Positions 12,978 to 21,905 of a DNA stretch of 23,216 nt are shown piece by piece; positions within the stretch are counted from its first letter, which is position 1, and the number at the start of each line of letters is the position of its first letter. Under the pieces are notes generated by a model. It saw nothing but the letters and a program-made list of their open reading frames with translations, was not told the origin of the DNA and ran no database searches. Position numbers and translations under genes: made by a program. The DNA comes from an uncultured Eubacteriales bacterium (GTDB lineage Bacteria; Bacillota; Clostridia; Peptostreptococcales; Anaerovoracaceae), in contig UQMQ01000018.1 in NCBI GenBank assembly GCA_900542245.1, forward strand, positions 1-23,216, read 5' to 3'.

Positions 12978-13382
12978 CTACGTTAACGTAAGTTCACAAT
13001 CATGCTTATCGCAAATATAGGTGATCTCGTAACCGGATGCAACCCGAATAACCGCATAGGAGCCTGCCTGCATTGCAACCGTAGTTCCATCTGTAAACGT
13101 AATCTTCCTTCTAACAGACCCTTGCAATATCTGGTCGGTAATGTCTTCGCGATATTCCCCTGTCGTCAAATACTCCAGCTGCAGTTCCGCATAGTATGCT
13201 CTTACGTTCGCTTTATCGGCGGCGACTTTCGCCTTATGCAGGCTGTTATTAAAGATTGGAATGGAAACCGCAACTAATATGGCGATGATGGCTACGACAA
13301 TCAGCATCTCCATGATCGTAAATCCCTGTTTCTTTCTATCCTTTTGCATGCCTGTCCGGTTTGTTCTGTCGATCGGATTCAT
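12978..13382 (-). CDS. type IV pilin-like / prepilin-type protein
   Basis: A 134-residue protein with a class III signal: a basic leader ending KKQG (G20), then FTIMEMLIVVAIIAILVAVS, with the conserved Glu at +5 and a hydrophobic helix of about 22 residues. Prepilin peptidase would cut between G20 and F21. The C-terminal domain has a cysteine pair (ICDKHDC) that may form a disulphide loop. ATG 13382 is chosen because GGGAG lies 7 bases upstream; an internal ATG at 13349 would shorten the leader. No assembly ATPase, platform protein or peptidase gene is in the window, so this is an isolated pilin or pseudopilin locus. A pilin-like C-terminal fragment lies directly downstream. Confidence 0.85.
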   Translation of the reverse strand: MNPIDRTNRTGMQKDRKKQGFTIMEMLIVVAIIAILVAVSIPIFNNSLHKAKVAADKANVRAYYAELQLEYLTTGEYREDITDQILQGSVRRKITFTDGTTVAMQAGSYAVIRVASGYEITYICDKHDCELTLT

Positions 13383-13439
13383 CCTGTCTCTCCCTTATTC
13401 TCTAATTTTGCGCGAAGCTGTACGTTTCGACTGATTTTA

Positions 13440-13478
13440 TTATCTAGGAAAGATCGCATAGTGATATTTCCTAGATAA
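13440..13478. promoter_or_regulatory. 12-bp perfect inverted repeat upstream of the pilin gene
   Basis: TTATCTAGGAAA (13440-13451) and TTTCCTAGATAA (13467-13478) are exact inverse copies separated by 15 bases, about 60 bases upstream of the pilin start. The size fits a repressor operator or an RNA hairpin in the pilin leader. No T-tract follows on either strand, so a terminator is unlikely. Confidence 0.55.
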
Positions 13479-13500
13479 CGATAAAAGCACCTTACGAAGC

Positions 13501-13557
13501 GGCGCTCACCTGTGAGCGCCATGTGCGCATAGAAATCTCTGATTTCGTTATGCGCAC
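13501..13557. other. paired stable hairpins in the pilin/FN3 intergenic region
   Basis: Hairpin one is GGCGCTCA-CCTG-TGAGCGCC (13501-13520). Hairpin two is GTGCGCATA (13523-13531) with TATGCGCAC (13549-13557), enclosing an inner GAAATC-TCT-GATTTC stem with a 2-base bulge. They are separated by two bases. On the plus strand a short TTTTG follows the second. They lie in the 361-base gap between divergent genes where I see no coding frame, so a small structured RNA or leader element is possible. I match it to no known riboswitch. Confidence 0.5.
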
Positions 13558-13743
13558 TTTTGTCCTTATTATGCGTTATCGCAAAGTAAATCATAAGTGT
13601 TGAATTTGTACGTCTGTTGAAGAAAAAAGAAAAATTTTGTGTCTTTAATTTATTTTTAATTTTTCTCCGGTATGATACAGGTAATCCAACAAGGACATAG
13701 ACAAAATGGATTACAATACATAGACAAAAGGGAGGAATCACAT

Positions 13744-14646
13744 ATGAAAAGAACAGAAATGAAAAAACACTTTACAAGCATGAAGGCTGCCGCGCTGACA
13801 ATGCTGCTGAGTGCATCGCTTATGGCTGCTGCCGTACCGGCGTCTGCTGCAGTGACTGCTGCGCTGACCGCGCCGACAGGACTGGAGACCGTACAGAGAG
13901 ATGACGATGAGCTGACACTCGCATGGAATCCGGTCGCCGGGGCCCAGGGCTACAATGTTTACCTCTATGATACCGACACAAACGGCTGGCTGCAGGTAGA
14001 AAGGACTTCCGGCACGCACGCCGAAATTGACGATCTGCTCTCCGCAAGCGTCTACAAATTCAAGGTCAATGCCTACGCAAACGGGCAGGACGGTGCTTTC
14101 TCGACAGAGTTCAGTACAGCCACAGCACCAAAGGACGTGGATAATCTGCGCGTGAAAGCAAAGACCAAAAATAGCGTCACGCTGAGCTGGAGTGCAGTCA
14201 GAAGAGCGGACAAGTATCAGGTCTACAAGTACAATGCCAATACCGGCAGCTGGAAGAGACTGACCACGACGACAAGCACCAGCTACAAAGCAACCGGTCT
14301 TTCCTCCGGAACCTACTACAGATTCAAGGTACGTCCGGTGACCGAGACCTTAGGCTCCAAATACTACGGTGACTTTGAAGATATCAAGGTCAAGACCAAG
14401 AGTGCGTCCGGCACCTCCACAAGCTCCGGCTATATCGGCACTGCGAAAGCAAAGAAAATAGCCCTGGAGTACGCAGGGGTCAGCGCCTCCAAGGCTGATT
14501 TCATCAAAGCTTCTCTGGATTATGATGACGGCGTCCGCATCTACGATGTCGAGTTCTATGCAGGCGATTATGAATATGAATTCGAAATCAATGCCCGCAC
14601 CGGTGCCATCTACGATTACGACAAGGATTACAGATGGGACGACTAA
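13744..14646 (+). CDS. secreted protein with two fibronectin type III domains and a PepSY domain
   Basis: A 300-residue exported protein. A Sec signal peptide (basic start, hydrophobic AAALTMLLSASLMAAAV, PASA cleavage site near residue 36) is followed by two FN3 domains, about residues 42-130 (LAWNPVAGAQGYNVYLY) and 133-220 (LSWSAVRRADKYQVYKY). A Ser/Thr-rich linker and a C-terminal PepSY domain follow (IGTAKAKKIALEYAGVSAS to the end, with EFEINARTGAIYDYD). No LPxTG or lipobox is visible, so it is probably released or wall-retained by other means. PepSY domains are linked to protease inhibition; FN3 repeats suggest binding or spacing. ATG 13744 has GGGAGG upstream. A TATGAT -10 lies at 13671, and the leader carries a GTAATCC/GGATTAC dyad plus a 12-bp direct repeat (13695 and 13718). 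Confidence 0.88.
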   Translation: MKRTEMKKHFTSMKAAALTMLLSASLMAAAVPASAAVTAALTAPTGLETVQRDDDELTLAWNPVAGAQGYNVYLYDTDTNGWLQVERTSGTHAEIDDLLSASVYKFKVNAYANGQDGAFSTEFSTATAPKDVDNLRVKAKTKNSVTLSWSAVRRADKYQVYKYNANTGSWKRLTTTTSTSYKATGLSSGTYYRFKVRPVTETLGSKYYGDFEDIKVKTKSASGTSTSSGYIGTAKAKKIALEYAGVSASKADFIKASLDYDDGVRIYDVEFYAGDYEYEFEINARTGAIYDYDKDYRWDD

Positions 14647-14649
14647 GCT

Positions 14650-15303
14650 TTAGTCCGCAGTCATCTTTTCCTGCTTGACCTTGTGGTCAATGACATGACG
14701 GGAGGCCAGTTCCTTGCGCACATCGCCCAAAGAGATGCCCATTTCGACCATCATCACCATGACGTGATAGGCCAGATCGGCGATCTCGTAAACGGTCTCC
14801 TTCTTGTCATTGCCCTTGGACGCAATGATAACTTCGGTCGACTCCTCGCCCACCTTTTTGAGGATCTTATCGATGCCCTTTTCAAAGAGGTAGGTCGTAT
14901 AGGAGCCCTCCGGCAAGGTCTCTTTCCTGTCGGTAAGCAGCTCGTAGAGTCCATCTGCCGAGAAAGCAGCGCGGTTCAGGCTTTCGTATACCGGCTTGGT
15001 AAAGCAGGAATCCGAACCGGTGTGGCAGGCCGGACCGTCTTTTTCGACCACGATGACCAGTGCATCGTTATCGCAGTCCGCAGTGATGGATACGATGTGC
15101 TGGTAGTTTCCGCTGGTCTCGCCTTTGAGCCAGAGTTCCTGCCGAGAGCGGCTGTAAAAACAGGTCAGCTCTTTTTTTATGGAGATTTCGAGGCTTTCGC
15201 GGTTCATATACGCCAGCGTCAGCACTTTTTTGCTCTCTGCATCCACGACAATCGCCGGGATGAGTCCTTTTTCGTCAAATTTCAATTCATCAAGATTCAG
15301 CAT
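14650..15303 (-). CDS. hisIE: bifunctional phosphoribosyl-AMP cyclohydrolase / phosphoribosyl-ATP pyrophosphohydrolase
   Basis: A 217-residue fusion catalysing steps 2 and 3 of histidine synthesis. The N-terminal HisI part (1-~110) has [26 protein letters not shown] and the metal-binding [11 protein letters not shown] and [12 protein letters not shown] motifs. The HisE part (~115-217) has the [15 protein letters not shown] helix and the [13 protein letters not shown] helix of the MazG-like fold. It is the last gene of the operon, 2 bases after hisF. Its stop codon is only 3 bases from the convergent FN3 gene's stop, and no terminator is visible between them. Confidence 0.95.
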   Translation of the reverse strand: MLNLDELKFDEKGLIPAIVVDAESKKVLTLAYMNRESLEISIKKELTCFYSRSRQELWLKGETSGNYQHIVSITADCDNDALVIVVEKDGPACHTGSDSCFTKPVYESLNRAAFSADGLYELLTDRKETLPEGSYTTYLFEKGIDKILKKVGEESTEVIIASKGNDKKETVYEIADLAYHVMVMMVEMGISLGDVRKELASRHVIDHKVKQEKMTAD

Positions 15304-15305
15304 CG

Positions 15306-16064
15306 TTATAACCTCACTGTAATATCATGTTCCTGCAGTAATTTTTTTAAGTCCCGGATATCGACTTCCCCGAAATGAAAGACCGAAGCCGCAAGCCCTG
15401 CGTCGACCGCCGGGATCTCCTGAAACAGCTTCACGAAATCCTCCGCGCAGCCCGCACCGCCCGATGCGATGACCGGGACTGCCACCGCATCGGTGACGGC
15501 ACGCAGCAGCTCCAGATCGAACCCGTTCTTGACACCGTCAGTGTCGATCGAATTGACGACCACCTCTCCGGCACCGTCCGCCACACAGCGGCGGATCCAG
15601 TCGATGGCTTCCATACCGGTATCGTCTCTGCCGCCGCGCGAAAAGACGCGGAACACACCGTCCACACGCTTGATGTCGACCGAAAGCACCACGCACTGCC
15701 TGCCGTAACGCTCTGCTGCCTGCCGGATCAGGGCAGGATTTTTGATCGCGCCGGAGTTGACGCTGACCTTATCCGCCCCGCACTTCAGCACCCGGTCAAA
15801 ATCCTCTAAGGTTTGGATGCCGCCGCCAACGGTCAAGGGGATGAAAATCTGCGAGGCGACTTCTTTGAGAATATCGGTAAAAATCCTCCGCCCGTCGCTG
15901 GAAGCAGTAATATCATAGAAAACCAGCTCGTCCGCGCCTGCATCGCTGTAATATCTGCCCAGCTCCACCGGCGAGGAAACATCACTCAAGTCCTTAAAAT
16001 TGACGCCTTTGACAACGCGTCCGTCCTTCACGTCCAGGCATGGAATAACTCTCTTGGTGATCAT
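15306..16064 (-). CDS. hisF: imidazole glycerol phosphate synthase, cyclase subunit
   Basis: A 252-residue (beta-alpha)8 barrel that uses ammonia from HisH to make imidazole glycerol phosphate and AICAR. Catalytic Asp11 (IPCLDVKDG) and Asp130 (VVLSVDIKR) are in the canonical positions, and both phosphate-binding loops (LTVGGGI, IASGGAG) are present. The start overlaps the hisA stop as ATGA. Confidence 0.97.
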   Translation of the reverse strand: MITKRVIPCLDVKDGRVVKGVNFKDLSDVSSPVELGRYYSDAGADELVFYDITASSDGRRIFTDILKEVASQIFIPLTVGGGIQTLEDFDRVLKCGADKVSVNSGAIKNPALIRQAAERYGRQCVVLSVDIKRVDGVFRVFSRGGRDDTGMEAIDWIRRCVADGAGEVVVNSIDTDGVKNGFDLELLRAVTDAVAVPVIASGGAGCAEDFVKLFQEIPAVDAGLAASVFHFGEVDIRDLKKLLQEHDITVRL

Positions 16065-16774
16065 TTCGCTGCCTCCAATGCTTCTTTCAAGTCGATCGCG
16101 CCGATATAGTAGGCGCGTCCGATGATCGCGCCGTACAGATCCAGCGCCCGTAACGCCCGGATGTCCTCGATGGACGATACGCCGCCCGAGGCCACAATAT
16201 CCATATCATAGCGCGCGCTCAGCTCCCGATACAGCGCGCGGTTCGTGCCCTGCATCGCGCCGTCCTTAGAAATATCCGTACAGATCAGCGTCCTGACGCC
16301 AATCTGTTTCATTTTGTCACAAAAATCAAAGCAGGTGCTGGCGCTGGTCTCTGTCCAGCCCTTGACCGCGACAAAGCCGTCCTTGATGTCCACGCCGACC
16401 GCGATCTTTTCGCCGTAGGCCGCGACCGCTTCCCGCAGAAACGTCTCGTTCTCAACCGCCGCGGTCCCCAGGATCACGCGATCTACGCCTGCCTCGATGT
16501 AGGTTTTGACCGTTTCCAGGCTGCGAATGCCGCCGCCGATCTCGGTAAACAGCGAGGTCTCCTGTGCCAGCTTGGTCACAAGCGCCAGATTCGGCGTCGT
16601 CCCCAATCGCGCGCCCTCCAGATCTACCAGATGCAGGCAATCCGCGCCTGCCGCTTCGAAGTCGTGCGCCACAGCCAGCGGCTGCTCGCTGTAGATCGTC
16701 ATCTGTTCGTAGTCGCCCTTGAGCAGGCGCACCGCCTTGCCTTCATATAAATCTATCGCCGGAAAAATCTTCAT
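16061..16774 (-). CDS. hisA: ProFAR isomerase
   Basis: A 237-residue (beta-alpha)8 barrel isomerising ProFAR to PRFAR. Catalytic Asp8 (FPAIDLYEGK) and Asp129 (VGVDIKDG) are present, with phosphate loops EIGGGIRS and VASGGVSS. I chose ATG 16774, which overlaps the hisH stop as ATGA and begins at the conserved first strand. An upstream in-frame start at 16852 would add 26 non-conserved residues read out of the hisH gene. Confidence 0.96.
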   Translation of the reverse strand: MKIFPAIDLYEGKAVRLLKGDYEQMTIYSEQPLAVAHDFEAAGADCLHLVDLEGARLGTTPNLALVTKLAQETSLFTEIGGGIRSLETVKTYIEAGVDRVILGTAAVENETFLREAVAAYGEKIAVGVDIKDGFVAVKGWTETSASTCFDFCDKMKQIGVRTLICTDISKDGAMQGTNRALYRELSARYDMDIVASGGVSSIEDIRALRALDLYGAIIGRAYYIGAIDLKEALEAAK

Positions 16775-17391
16775 TGCACTGCCTCCGTTCCGCAAAACGC
16801 CGCGAGAATTTTGAGCCCGACCGGACCGCTTTTTTCGGGATGAAACTGACACCCGTACACATTCCCATGCGCCGCCGCCGCGGTCATTTCGATGCCGTAG
16901 TCGGTCGTGGCGATCACATATGGGTCGCAGCCGCTTGCATAGTAGGAATGCACGAAATAGACATAGTCTCCATCTTGGATATGCTGAAACAGCGGATTTT
17001 CGCCTTTGAGCTGCAGGCGGTTCCAGCCGATCTGCGGGATCTTCAGGTCTGCCGGTATCGTACCCTGCATCGGTACGATCTCGCCCGGAATCAGCCCCAG
17101 ACCTTGATGCTCCCCGAATTCATAGCTTTTTTCAAATAAAAGCTGCATGCCCAGACAAATGCCGAGCAGCGGTTTACCGCTCGCAGCCTGCTCCCGCACG
17201 AAGCCGTCCAGACCGCCTGCCCGCAGCTTGGCTGCAGCGTCCGCAAACGCGCCGACACCCGGCAGGATCAGCCGGTCTGCTTTTTTTAATATTTCCCGGT
17301 CATCGGTCACCACGACCTCCGCGCCGACAGCCCGCAGCGACGAAGAAAGTGAAAACAGGTTGCCGACACCGTAATCAATAATCGCAATCAT
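16771..17391 (-). CDS. hisH: imidazole glycerol phosphate synthase, glutaminase subunit
   Basis: A 206-residue class I glutamine amidotransferase supplying ammonia to HisF. The triad is intact: Cys79 in GICLGMQLLF, His184 and Glu186 in QFHPEKSG. The N-terminus IAIIDYGVGNL is family-typical. The start follows the hisB stop with no gap (TAAATG). Confidence 0.97.
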   Translation of the reverse strand: MIAIIDYGVGNLFSLSSSLRAVGAEVVVTDDREILKKADRLILPGVGAFADAAAKLRAGGLDGFVREQAASGKPLLGICLGMQLLFEKSYEFGEHQGLGLIPGEIVPMQGTIPADLKIPQIGWNRLQLKGENPLFQHIQDGDYVYFVHSYYASGCDPYVIATTDYGIEMTAAAAHGNVYGCQFHPEKSGPVGLKILAAFCGTEAVQ

Positions 17392-17979
17392 TTACAGCAC
17401 CCCTTTGGTTGATGGTATCTCATTCTGATAGGCCGCGTCGATCTTGACCGCCGCCGCCAGACTTCTGGCGACTGACTTGAACGCGCCCTCGATGATATGG
17501 TGGGCGTTTTCGCCCGCCAGCTGCCGGATGTGCAGCGTGATCCCGGCATGGCGCACCAGTGCGAGGAAAAACTCTTTGGTCAGCTCCGTATCAAAATCTC
17601 CGACCTTCTGCGTCGGGATCAGAAGCGCGTAGGACAGGTGCGCGCGTCCCGAAAGATCCACTGCCGTCTGGATCAGCGCCTCATCCATCGGCAGCAGGAA
17701 GCTGCCGTAGCGGGTCACGCCCCGCAGATCGCCGAGCGCCGCCGCGAAGGCGTCGCCGAGCGCGATGCCGATGTCCTCTGTCGTATGGTGGTAATCCACC
17801 TCCGTATCGCCCTTACAGCTGACGGTCAGGTCAAAGCGCCCATGCCTTGCAAACAGCGTCAGCATGTGATCCAAAAAACCGCAGCCGGTGTCGATGCTGC
17901 TCTTGCCGCTGCCGTCCAGCTCCAGCTTGAGCCGGATGTCGGTCTCGTTTGTTTTGCGGTTGATAACGCCCTCTCTCAT
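17392..17979 (-). CDS. hisB: imidazoleglycerol-phosphate dehydratase
   Basis: A 195-residue monofunctional IGP dehydratase (no phosphatase domain). It has the manganese-binding motifs CGFLDHMLTLFARHG and DYHHTTEDIGI near residues 33-72, repeated in the second half as LVRHAGITLHI and ENAHHIIEGAFK. The ATG overlaps the hisC stop as ATGA. Confidence 0.97.
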   Translation of the reverse strand: MREGVINRKTNETDIRLKLELDGSGKSSIDTGCGFLDHMLTLFARHGRFDLTVSCKGDTEVDYHHTTEDIGIALGDAFAAALGDLRGVTRYGSFLLPMDEALIQTAVDLSGRAHLSYALLIPTQKVGDFDTELTKEFFLALVRHAGITLHIRQLAGENAHHIIEGAFKSVARSLAAAVKIDAAYQNEIPSTKGVL

Positions 17980-19034
17980 ACCAGTTCCTCCAAGATCTCA
18001 TCAGTCTTTTGCAGGAAAATCTCCATTTCCTCGCGGCTGCCGATGGTAATGCGGTTGTAGTCCTTAATGCGTTCTTTGGTAAAATGCCGGATCAGCACAC
18101 CCTTTTCCCTGAGCCTGCGATACAGCGTCTCCCCGTCAATCCGATCGCTCTTTGCAAACAGGAAATTCGCCTGCGAGTCGGTCAGGGTAAAGCCGCGCTT
18201 TTGAAGCTCTGCAGAGACGTACTCCCTTGTTTCGATGATGCGCCTGCAGTTCGCGCGGAAATAGCCGTCCTCTTCCAGCGCCTGCGCGCCGGCCGCCTGC
18301 GTCAGACGGTTGATATTGTACGGATTCGTTGCGTATTTGATCCTTTCGAGGTCCGCGATCAGTGCCGCATTCCCGAAAGCAAAGCCCAAACGCGCGCCCG
18401 CCATACTGCGCGACTTGGAAAAGGTCTGCACGACAAGCAGATTGTCGTATCGATCGATCAGATTGACCGCGCTCTCCGCGCCGAAGTCCACATAGGCCTC
18501 ATCCACCAGCACCACACCGCGGCTCGACGAAACGATCTCCTCAATGATCGCAAGGGGCAGTGCCATGCCGGTCGGCGCGTTCGGATTCGTGATGACCGTC
18601 AGTCCGTCCTTGCCGCAAAAAGCTTCGGCGTCCAACGAAAAATCCTCGCACAGCGGGATCACCTCGGCGTCCAGACCATAAAGATCCGCAAACACGCTGT
18701 AAAAGCCATAGGTGATGTCTGCAAACCGTACGCCCTGCTCGCCATATGCCATGAACGCGAAGTTGAGGATCTCGTCAGAACCGTTGGAGACAAAGACCTC
18801 TGCCTGCGCACGTCCGTAATTCCTCGCCAGCCGCTCCTTGAGCACCCGGCTCTCCGGGTCGCTGTAAAGACGAAGCTTCGCAGCCTCCTCCTCGTTCAGG
18901 ACCGCCGCAACGCTCTGCGGCGGCGGATACGGCGATTCGTTGGTATTTAATTTGATATATTTACGGTCCTGCGGCTGCTCGCCCGGTACATAGGCCTCGA
19001 GCGCCGCAAGGCTCGGCTTCAAAAATCTGCTCAT
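17976..19034 (-). CDS. hisC: histidinol-phosphate aminotransferase
   Basis: A 352-residue class I/II PLP aminotransferase. Visible are the N-terminal KLNTNESPYPPP, SNGSDEILNFAF, ITNPNAPTG, VVLVDEAYVDF, and the PLP-binding Lys207 in TFSKSRSMAGARLGF. I chose ATG 19034, which overlaps the hisD stop as ATGA. A longer frame opens at 19265, but its extra 77 residues are read antiparallel to nothing and overlap the 3' end of hisD, with no family similarity. Confidence 0.96.
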   Translation of the reverse strand: MSRFLKPSLAALEAYVPGEQPQDRKYIKLNTNESPYPPPQSVAAVLNEEEAAKLRLYSDPESRVLKERLARNYGRAQAEVFVSNGSDEILNFAFMAYGEQGVRFADITYGFYSVFADLYGLDAEVIPLCEDFSLDAEAFCGKDGLTVITNPNAPTGMALPLAIIEEIVSSSRGVVLVDEAYVDFGAESAVNLIDRYDNLLVVQTFSKSRSMAGARLGFAFGNAALIADLERIKYATNPYNINRLTQAAGAQALEEDGYFRANCRRIIETREYVSAELQKRGFTLTDSQANFLFAKSDRIDGETLYRRLREKGVLIRHFTKERIKDYNRITIGSREEMEIFLQKTDEILEELV

Positions 19035-20305
19035 GCTTTGTCCATCCTTATCGTCACACTTTTGGCGTGCGCTTCGAGCCCCTCTTTTTGTGCGAAAAGA
19101 GCGATCTGATCCGCGACCGCGCCGAGCGCGTCTTTGGTATAATAGGTATATTGTGATTTTTTCACGAAATCGTCGACCGACAGCGGACTGGAAAAGCGCG
19201 CAGTGCCGGACGTCGGCAGGGTGTGATTCGGTCCCGCGAAATAGTCGCCCAGCGCCTCCGGACAATACCGTCCCAGGAAGATGCTGCCCGCGTTCTCGAT
19301 CTTGTCCAGATAGTCAAACGGATTGTCTACACATAGTTCCAGGTGCTCTGGCGCGATCTCGTTGGCGACAGCGATCACGTCGTCCAGTCTATCGGCGACA
19401 ATAATCTTGCCGTTCTGCTCGATGGAGGTTCTGGCGATTTCTTCCCGCGGCAGCAGCGCAAGCTGCCGTTCGAGTTCTGCGCTGACCGCCTCCGCGAGTG
19501 CCATGCTGTCTGTGACCAGCACCGCTGACGCCATTTTGTCGTGTTCCGCCTGCGAAAGCATGTCTGCCGCGACATAAGCCGCATTGCTTTTGCCGTCCGC
19601 GATAACCAAAATCTCGCTCGGTCCGGCGATCATATCGATGGCGACCAGTCCGAATACCTGCCGCTTGGCCTCTGCCACAAATGCATTGCCCGGACCGACG
19701 ATCTTGTCGACCTTCGGAACGCTCTGCGTACCGTAGGCCAGCGCTGCGACTGCCTGTGCGCCGCCCGTCTTAAAGATGCAGTCGACGCCTGCGATCTTTG
19801 CTGCCGCAAGGATCACCGGATTGATGCTGCCGTCCGGCAACGCCGGGGTCGTGATGCAGATCTCCTTGCAGCCTGCAATTTTGGCAGGAATGGCGTCCAT
19901 CAGCACCGTAGACGGGTAAGCTGCGGTGCCGCCCGGCACATAGAGACCGACCTTCGCGATCGGCGTGATTTTCTGTCCGGTCACAATGCCGTCGCCGGTG
20001 ATGACAAAGCTGTTTCTGACCTGTCTCCGGTGAAAGGCGCGGATATTCTCTGCCGCCTGCTGCAGGACTGCAATAAACGCCGGTTCTACTTTTTGAAAGG
20101 CTGCATCGATCTCTGCCTCGCTGACCTCCAGCGCCTGCAGATCTGCCTTGTCAAATTGCTTCGCATAGGCGAGCAGGGCCGCGTCTCCCTTTTGCCGGAC
20201 CTCTGCAAGGATGTCCGCCACAATATCGGAAACATCGGTCTCTGCGGTCCCTCTTGCAAAAATTTCACTGCTCGGCACTTCGCCGTATTTCATCATCTTA
20301 ATCAT
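19031..20305 (-). CDS. hisD: histidinol dehydrogenase
   Basis: A 424-residue zinc- and NAD-dependent enzyme oxidising histidinol to histidine. Landmarks are the PGGTAAYPSTVLM loop, GGAQAVAALAYGT, IVGPGNAFVAEAKR, the DMLSQAEHDKMA zinc/catalytic region and APEHLELC. The start overlaps the end of hisZG by 8 bases. ATG codons at 20296 and 20293 are alternatives that would shorten it by 3-4 residues. Confidence 0.96.
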   Translation of the reverse strand: MIKMMKYGEVPSSEIFARGTAETDVSDIVADILAEVRQKGDAALLAYAKQFDKADLQALEVSEAEIDAAFQKVEPAFIAVLQQAAENIRAFHRRQVRNSFVITGDGIVTGQKITPIAKVGLYVPGGTAAYPSTVLMDAIPAKIAGCKEICITTPALPDGSINPVILAAAKIAGVDCIFKTGGAQAVAALAYGTQSVPKVDKIVGPGNAFVAEAKRQVFGLVAIDMIAGPSEILVIADGKSNAAYVAADMLSQAEHDKMASAVLVTDSMALAEAVSAELERQLALLPREEIARTSIEQNGKIIVADRLDDVIAVANEIAPEHLELCVDNPFDYLDKIENAGSIFLGRYCPEALGDYFAGPNHTLPTSGTARFSSPLSVDDFVKKSQYTYYTKDALGAVADQIALFAQKEGLEAHAKSVTIRMDKA

Positions 20306-21860
20306 TTTGCTCTGCCAAACCTTTCATCAATCCTTTTCTGATCGCTTCGATCTGTTCTGTTTTGAATTTGAGCGCGGATTTATTGGCGATCAGCCGCGCG
20401 CTGATCGGGACAACAGTCTCGACCGGCTCCAAATTGTTTTCCAGCAGGGTCTTGCCGGTCTCCACAATATCAACGATCACATCCGAAAGCCCCAAGATCG
20501 GCGCCAGCTCGATCGAGCCGTTCAGATGAATGATATCGATATCGCGGCATTTTTCCGCATAGAACTTCCGCGCAATATTCGTAAATTTTGTCGCTACGCG
20601 CAGCGTCGTCGAGGTATCGTCAATAAAGTCCTTCTGCGCGGCGACCGCCATGCGGCATTTGCCGATGTTGAGATCCAGAAGCTCGTACACATGCGGCTCG
20701 TATTCCAGCAGAATGTCCTTGCCTGCCACGCCGATATCCGCAGCACCGCGTTCCACATAGATGGCCACATCCGACGGCTTGACCCAGAAGTAGCGCACGC
20801 CCTTTTGCGGATTTTCAAAGACCAGCTTGCGGTTCGCTTCCCTGATGGAAGGACATGCAAAGCCTGCTTGTTCAAACATTTCGTAGACACGTTCGCCGAG
20901 CCTGCCCTTCGGCAGCGCAATGTTGATCAGGGTATCGACACGTTCCTGCTTTTCTTCAAAGCGTTCCAGTGCGTCGAGGTAAACCGCGAAGCCGATCGCA
21001 CCGGCCTCGCTGCCCATCTTTCGCATCAGCCGGTCGTATCTGCCGCCTGCCAGCACCCGCGACTCCACGCCTTTGATATAGCCGCAGAATACCGCACCGC
21101 TGTAATATGCCGCGGCATCCACCACCGAAAAATCAATACGGATATGCTGCGCGTATCCGGCTTCCTCAAGTGCCGCGTAAAGCGCCGCGAGCTCTGCGAA
21201 GGCCGCCTCTGCGTCCGCATCCCGACAGATTTTTTTGATCGCCCGCAGGGTGTCCGCATTGTCGGAACCGCTGCGTATCAAATTTGCGAGTATCGCGAAC
21301 TGCGTGTCCGTGCATGCCGCCCGCAGCGCATCCTCGTTCTTTTCGCTCAGCGCCCGTTCCGCGCGCTTTCGCGCCTCGCCCTGCAGACCATACGCATCCA
21401 GCAGCGCGAACAGCAGGCCCGCGTGCGCCAGATCCAGCACATAGTCCTCACTGATAAGCGCTAGACTCTGCAGCGCCAGCAATGCCACCTCGCAGGTCTC
21501 CGCGCTGCCGATATCTCCCATACATTCCAGACCGGTCTGCATGATCTCCTGATAGGTGTGGGAAGTCTCCGAGATCCGGTAGACGTTTTCGTTGTAGTAC
21601 AGACGCTTGACGCAGCCCTCTTCCTCTTTGAAATTCTTGAGGATCGAGAGGGTGACGTCCGGCTTGAGCGCCAGCAGTCTGCCATCGGCGTCCGTAAAGG
21701 TGATGATGCCCTCCGACGCTAGGAAATCCTTGTTCTCTGAGTAAAAATCGTACTCCTCGAACTTTCTCATCTTATACTTTTTATATCCATGCGTGCTGTA
21801 CAGCTTACGCAGTGCGAAAACCGCCAGCTCGTCCTTTTTTAATATGTTTTCGTCTATCAT
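20298..21860 (-). CDS. hisZG: fused HisZ-HisG: ATP phosphoribosyltransferase regulatory and catalytic subunits
   Basis: A 520-residue protein in one uninterrupted frame. Residues 1-~305 are HisZ, the histidyl-tRNA-synthetase-like regulatory subunit (ALKPDVTLSI at 64-73, RLYYNENVYR at 86-95, VLAGGRYDRLMRKMG at 269-283, AIGFAVYLDAL). Residues ~311-520 are short-form HisG (ALPKGRLGERVYEMF at 315-329, PSDVAIYVERGAADIGVAGKD at 362-382, PRPP-binding DIVETGKTLLENNL at 464-477) without the long-form C-terminal feedback domain. In organisms with short HisG, HisZ and HisG are normally separate and form a hetero-octamer; here stoichiometry is fixed by fusion. HisG catalyses the first, feedback-controlled step of histidine synthesis. 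It is the first gene after the promoter; AAGGA lies 10 bases before ATG 21860. Confidence 0.93.
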   Translation of the reverse strand: MIDENILKKDELAVFALRKLYSTHGYKKYKMRKFEEYDFYSENKDFLASEGIITFTDADGRLLALKPDVTLSILKNFKEEEGCVKRLYYNENVYRISETSHTYQEIMQTGLECMGDIGSAETCEVALLALQSLALISEDYVLDLAHAGLLFALLDAYGLQGEARKRAERALSEKNEDALRAACTDTQFAILANLIRSGSDNADTLRAIKKICRDADAEAAFAELAALYAALEEAGYAQHIRIDFSVVDAAAYYSGAVFCGYIKGVESRVLAGGRYDRLMRKMGSEAGAIGFAVYLDALERFEEKQERVDTLINIALPKGRLGERVYEMFEQAGFACPSIREANRKLVFENPQKGVRYFWVKPSDVAIYVERGAADIGVAGKDILLEYEPHVYELLDLNIGKCRMAVAAQKDFIDDTSTTLRVATKFTNIARKFYAEKCRDIDIIHLNGSIELAPILGLSDVIVDIVETGKTLLENNLEPVETVVPISARLIANKSALKFKTEQIEAIRKGLMKGLAEQND

Positions 21861-21905
21861 CGTTCGTCTGTCCTTTGTGGTGTATTCTATTTCGTTTGCT
21901 TTATT

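Noticed and set aside
13379..13741. A 120-codon minus-strand frame covering the pilin/FN3 intergenic region
   Set aside because: It runs through three hairpins, overlaps the FN3 ribosome binding site and pilin start, has low-complexity Lys/Asn/Phe content and no recognisable domain.
19035..19265. Extended N-terminus for hisC
   Set aside because: The 77 extra residues are read out of frame from the hisD 3' end, and the ATGA overlap at 19031-19034 gives the family-typical start.
21861..21900. T-box leader expected before a Firmicute his operon
   Set aside because: The promoter leaves only about 39 bases of leader and no T-box core sequence is present.
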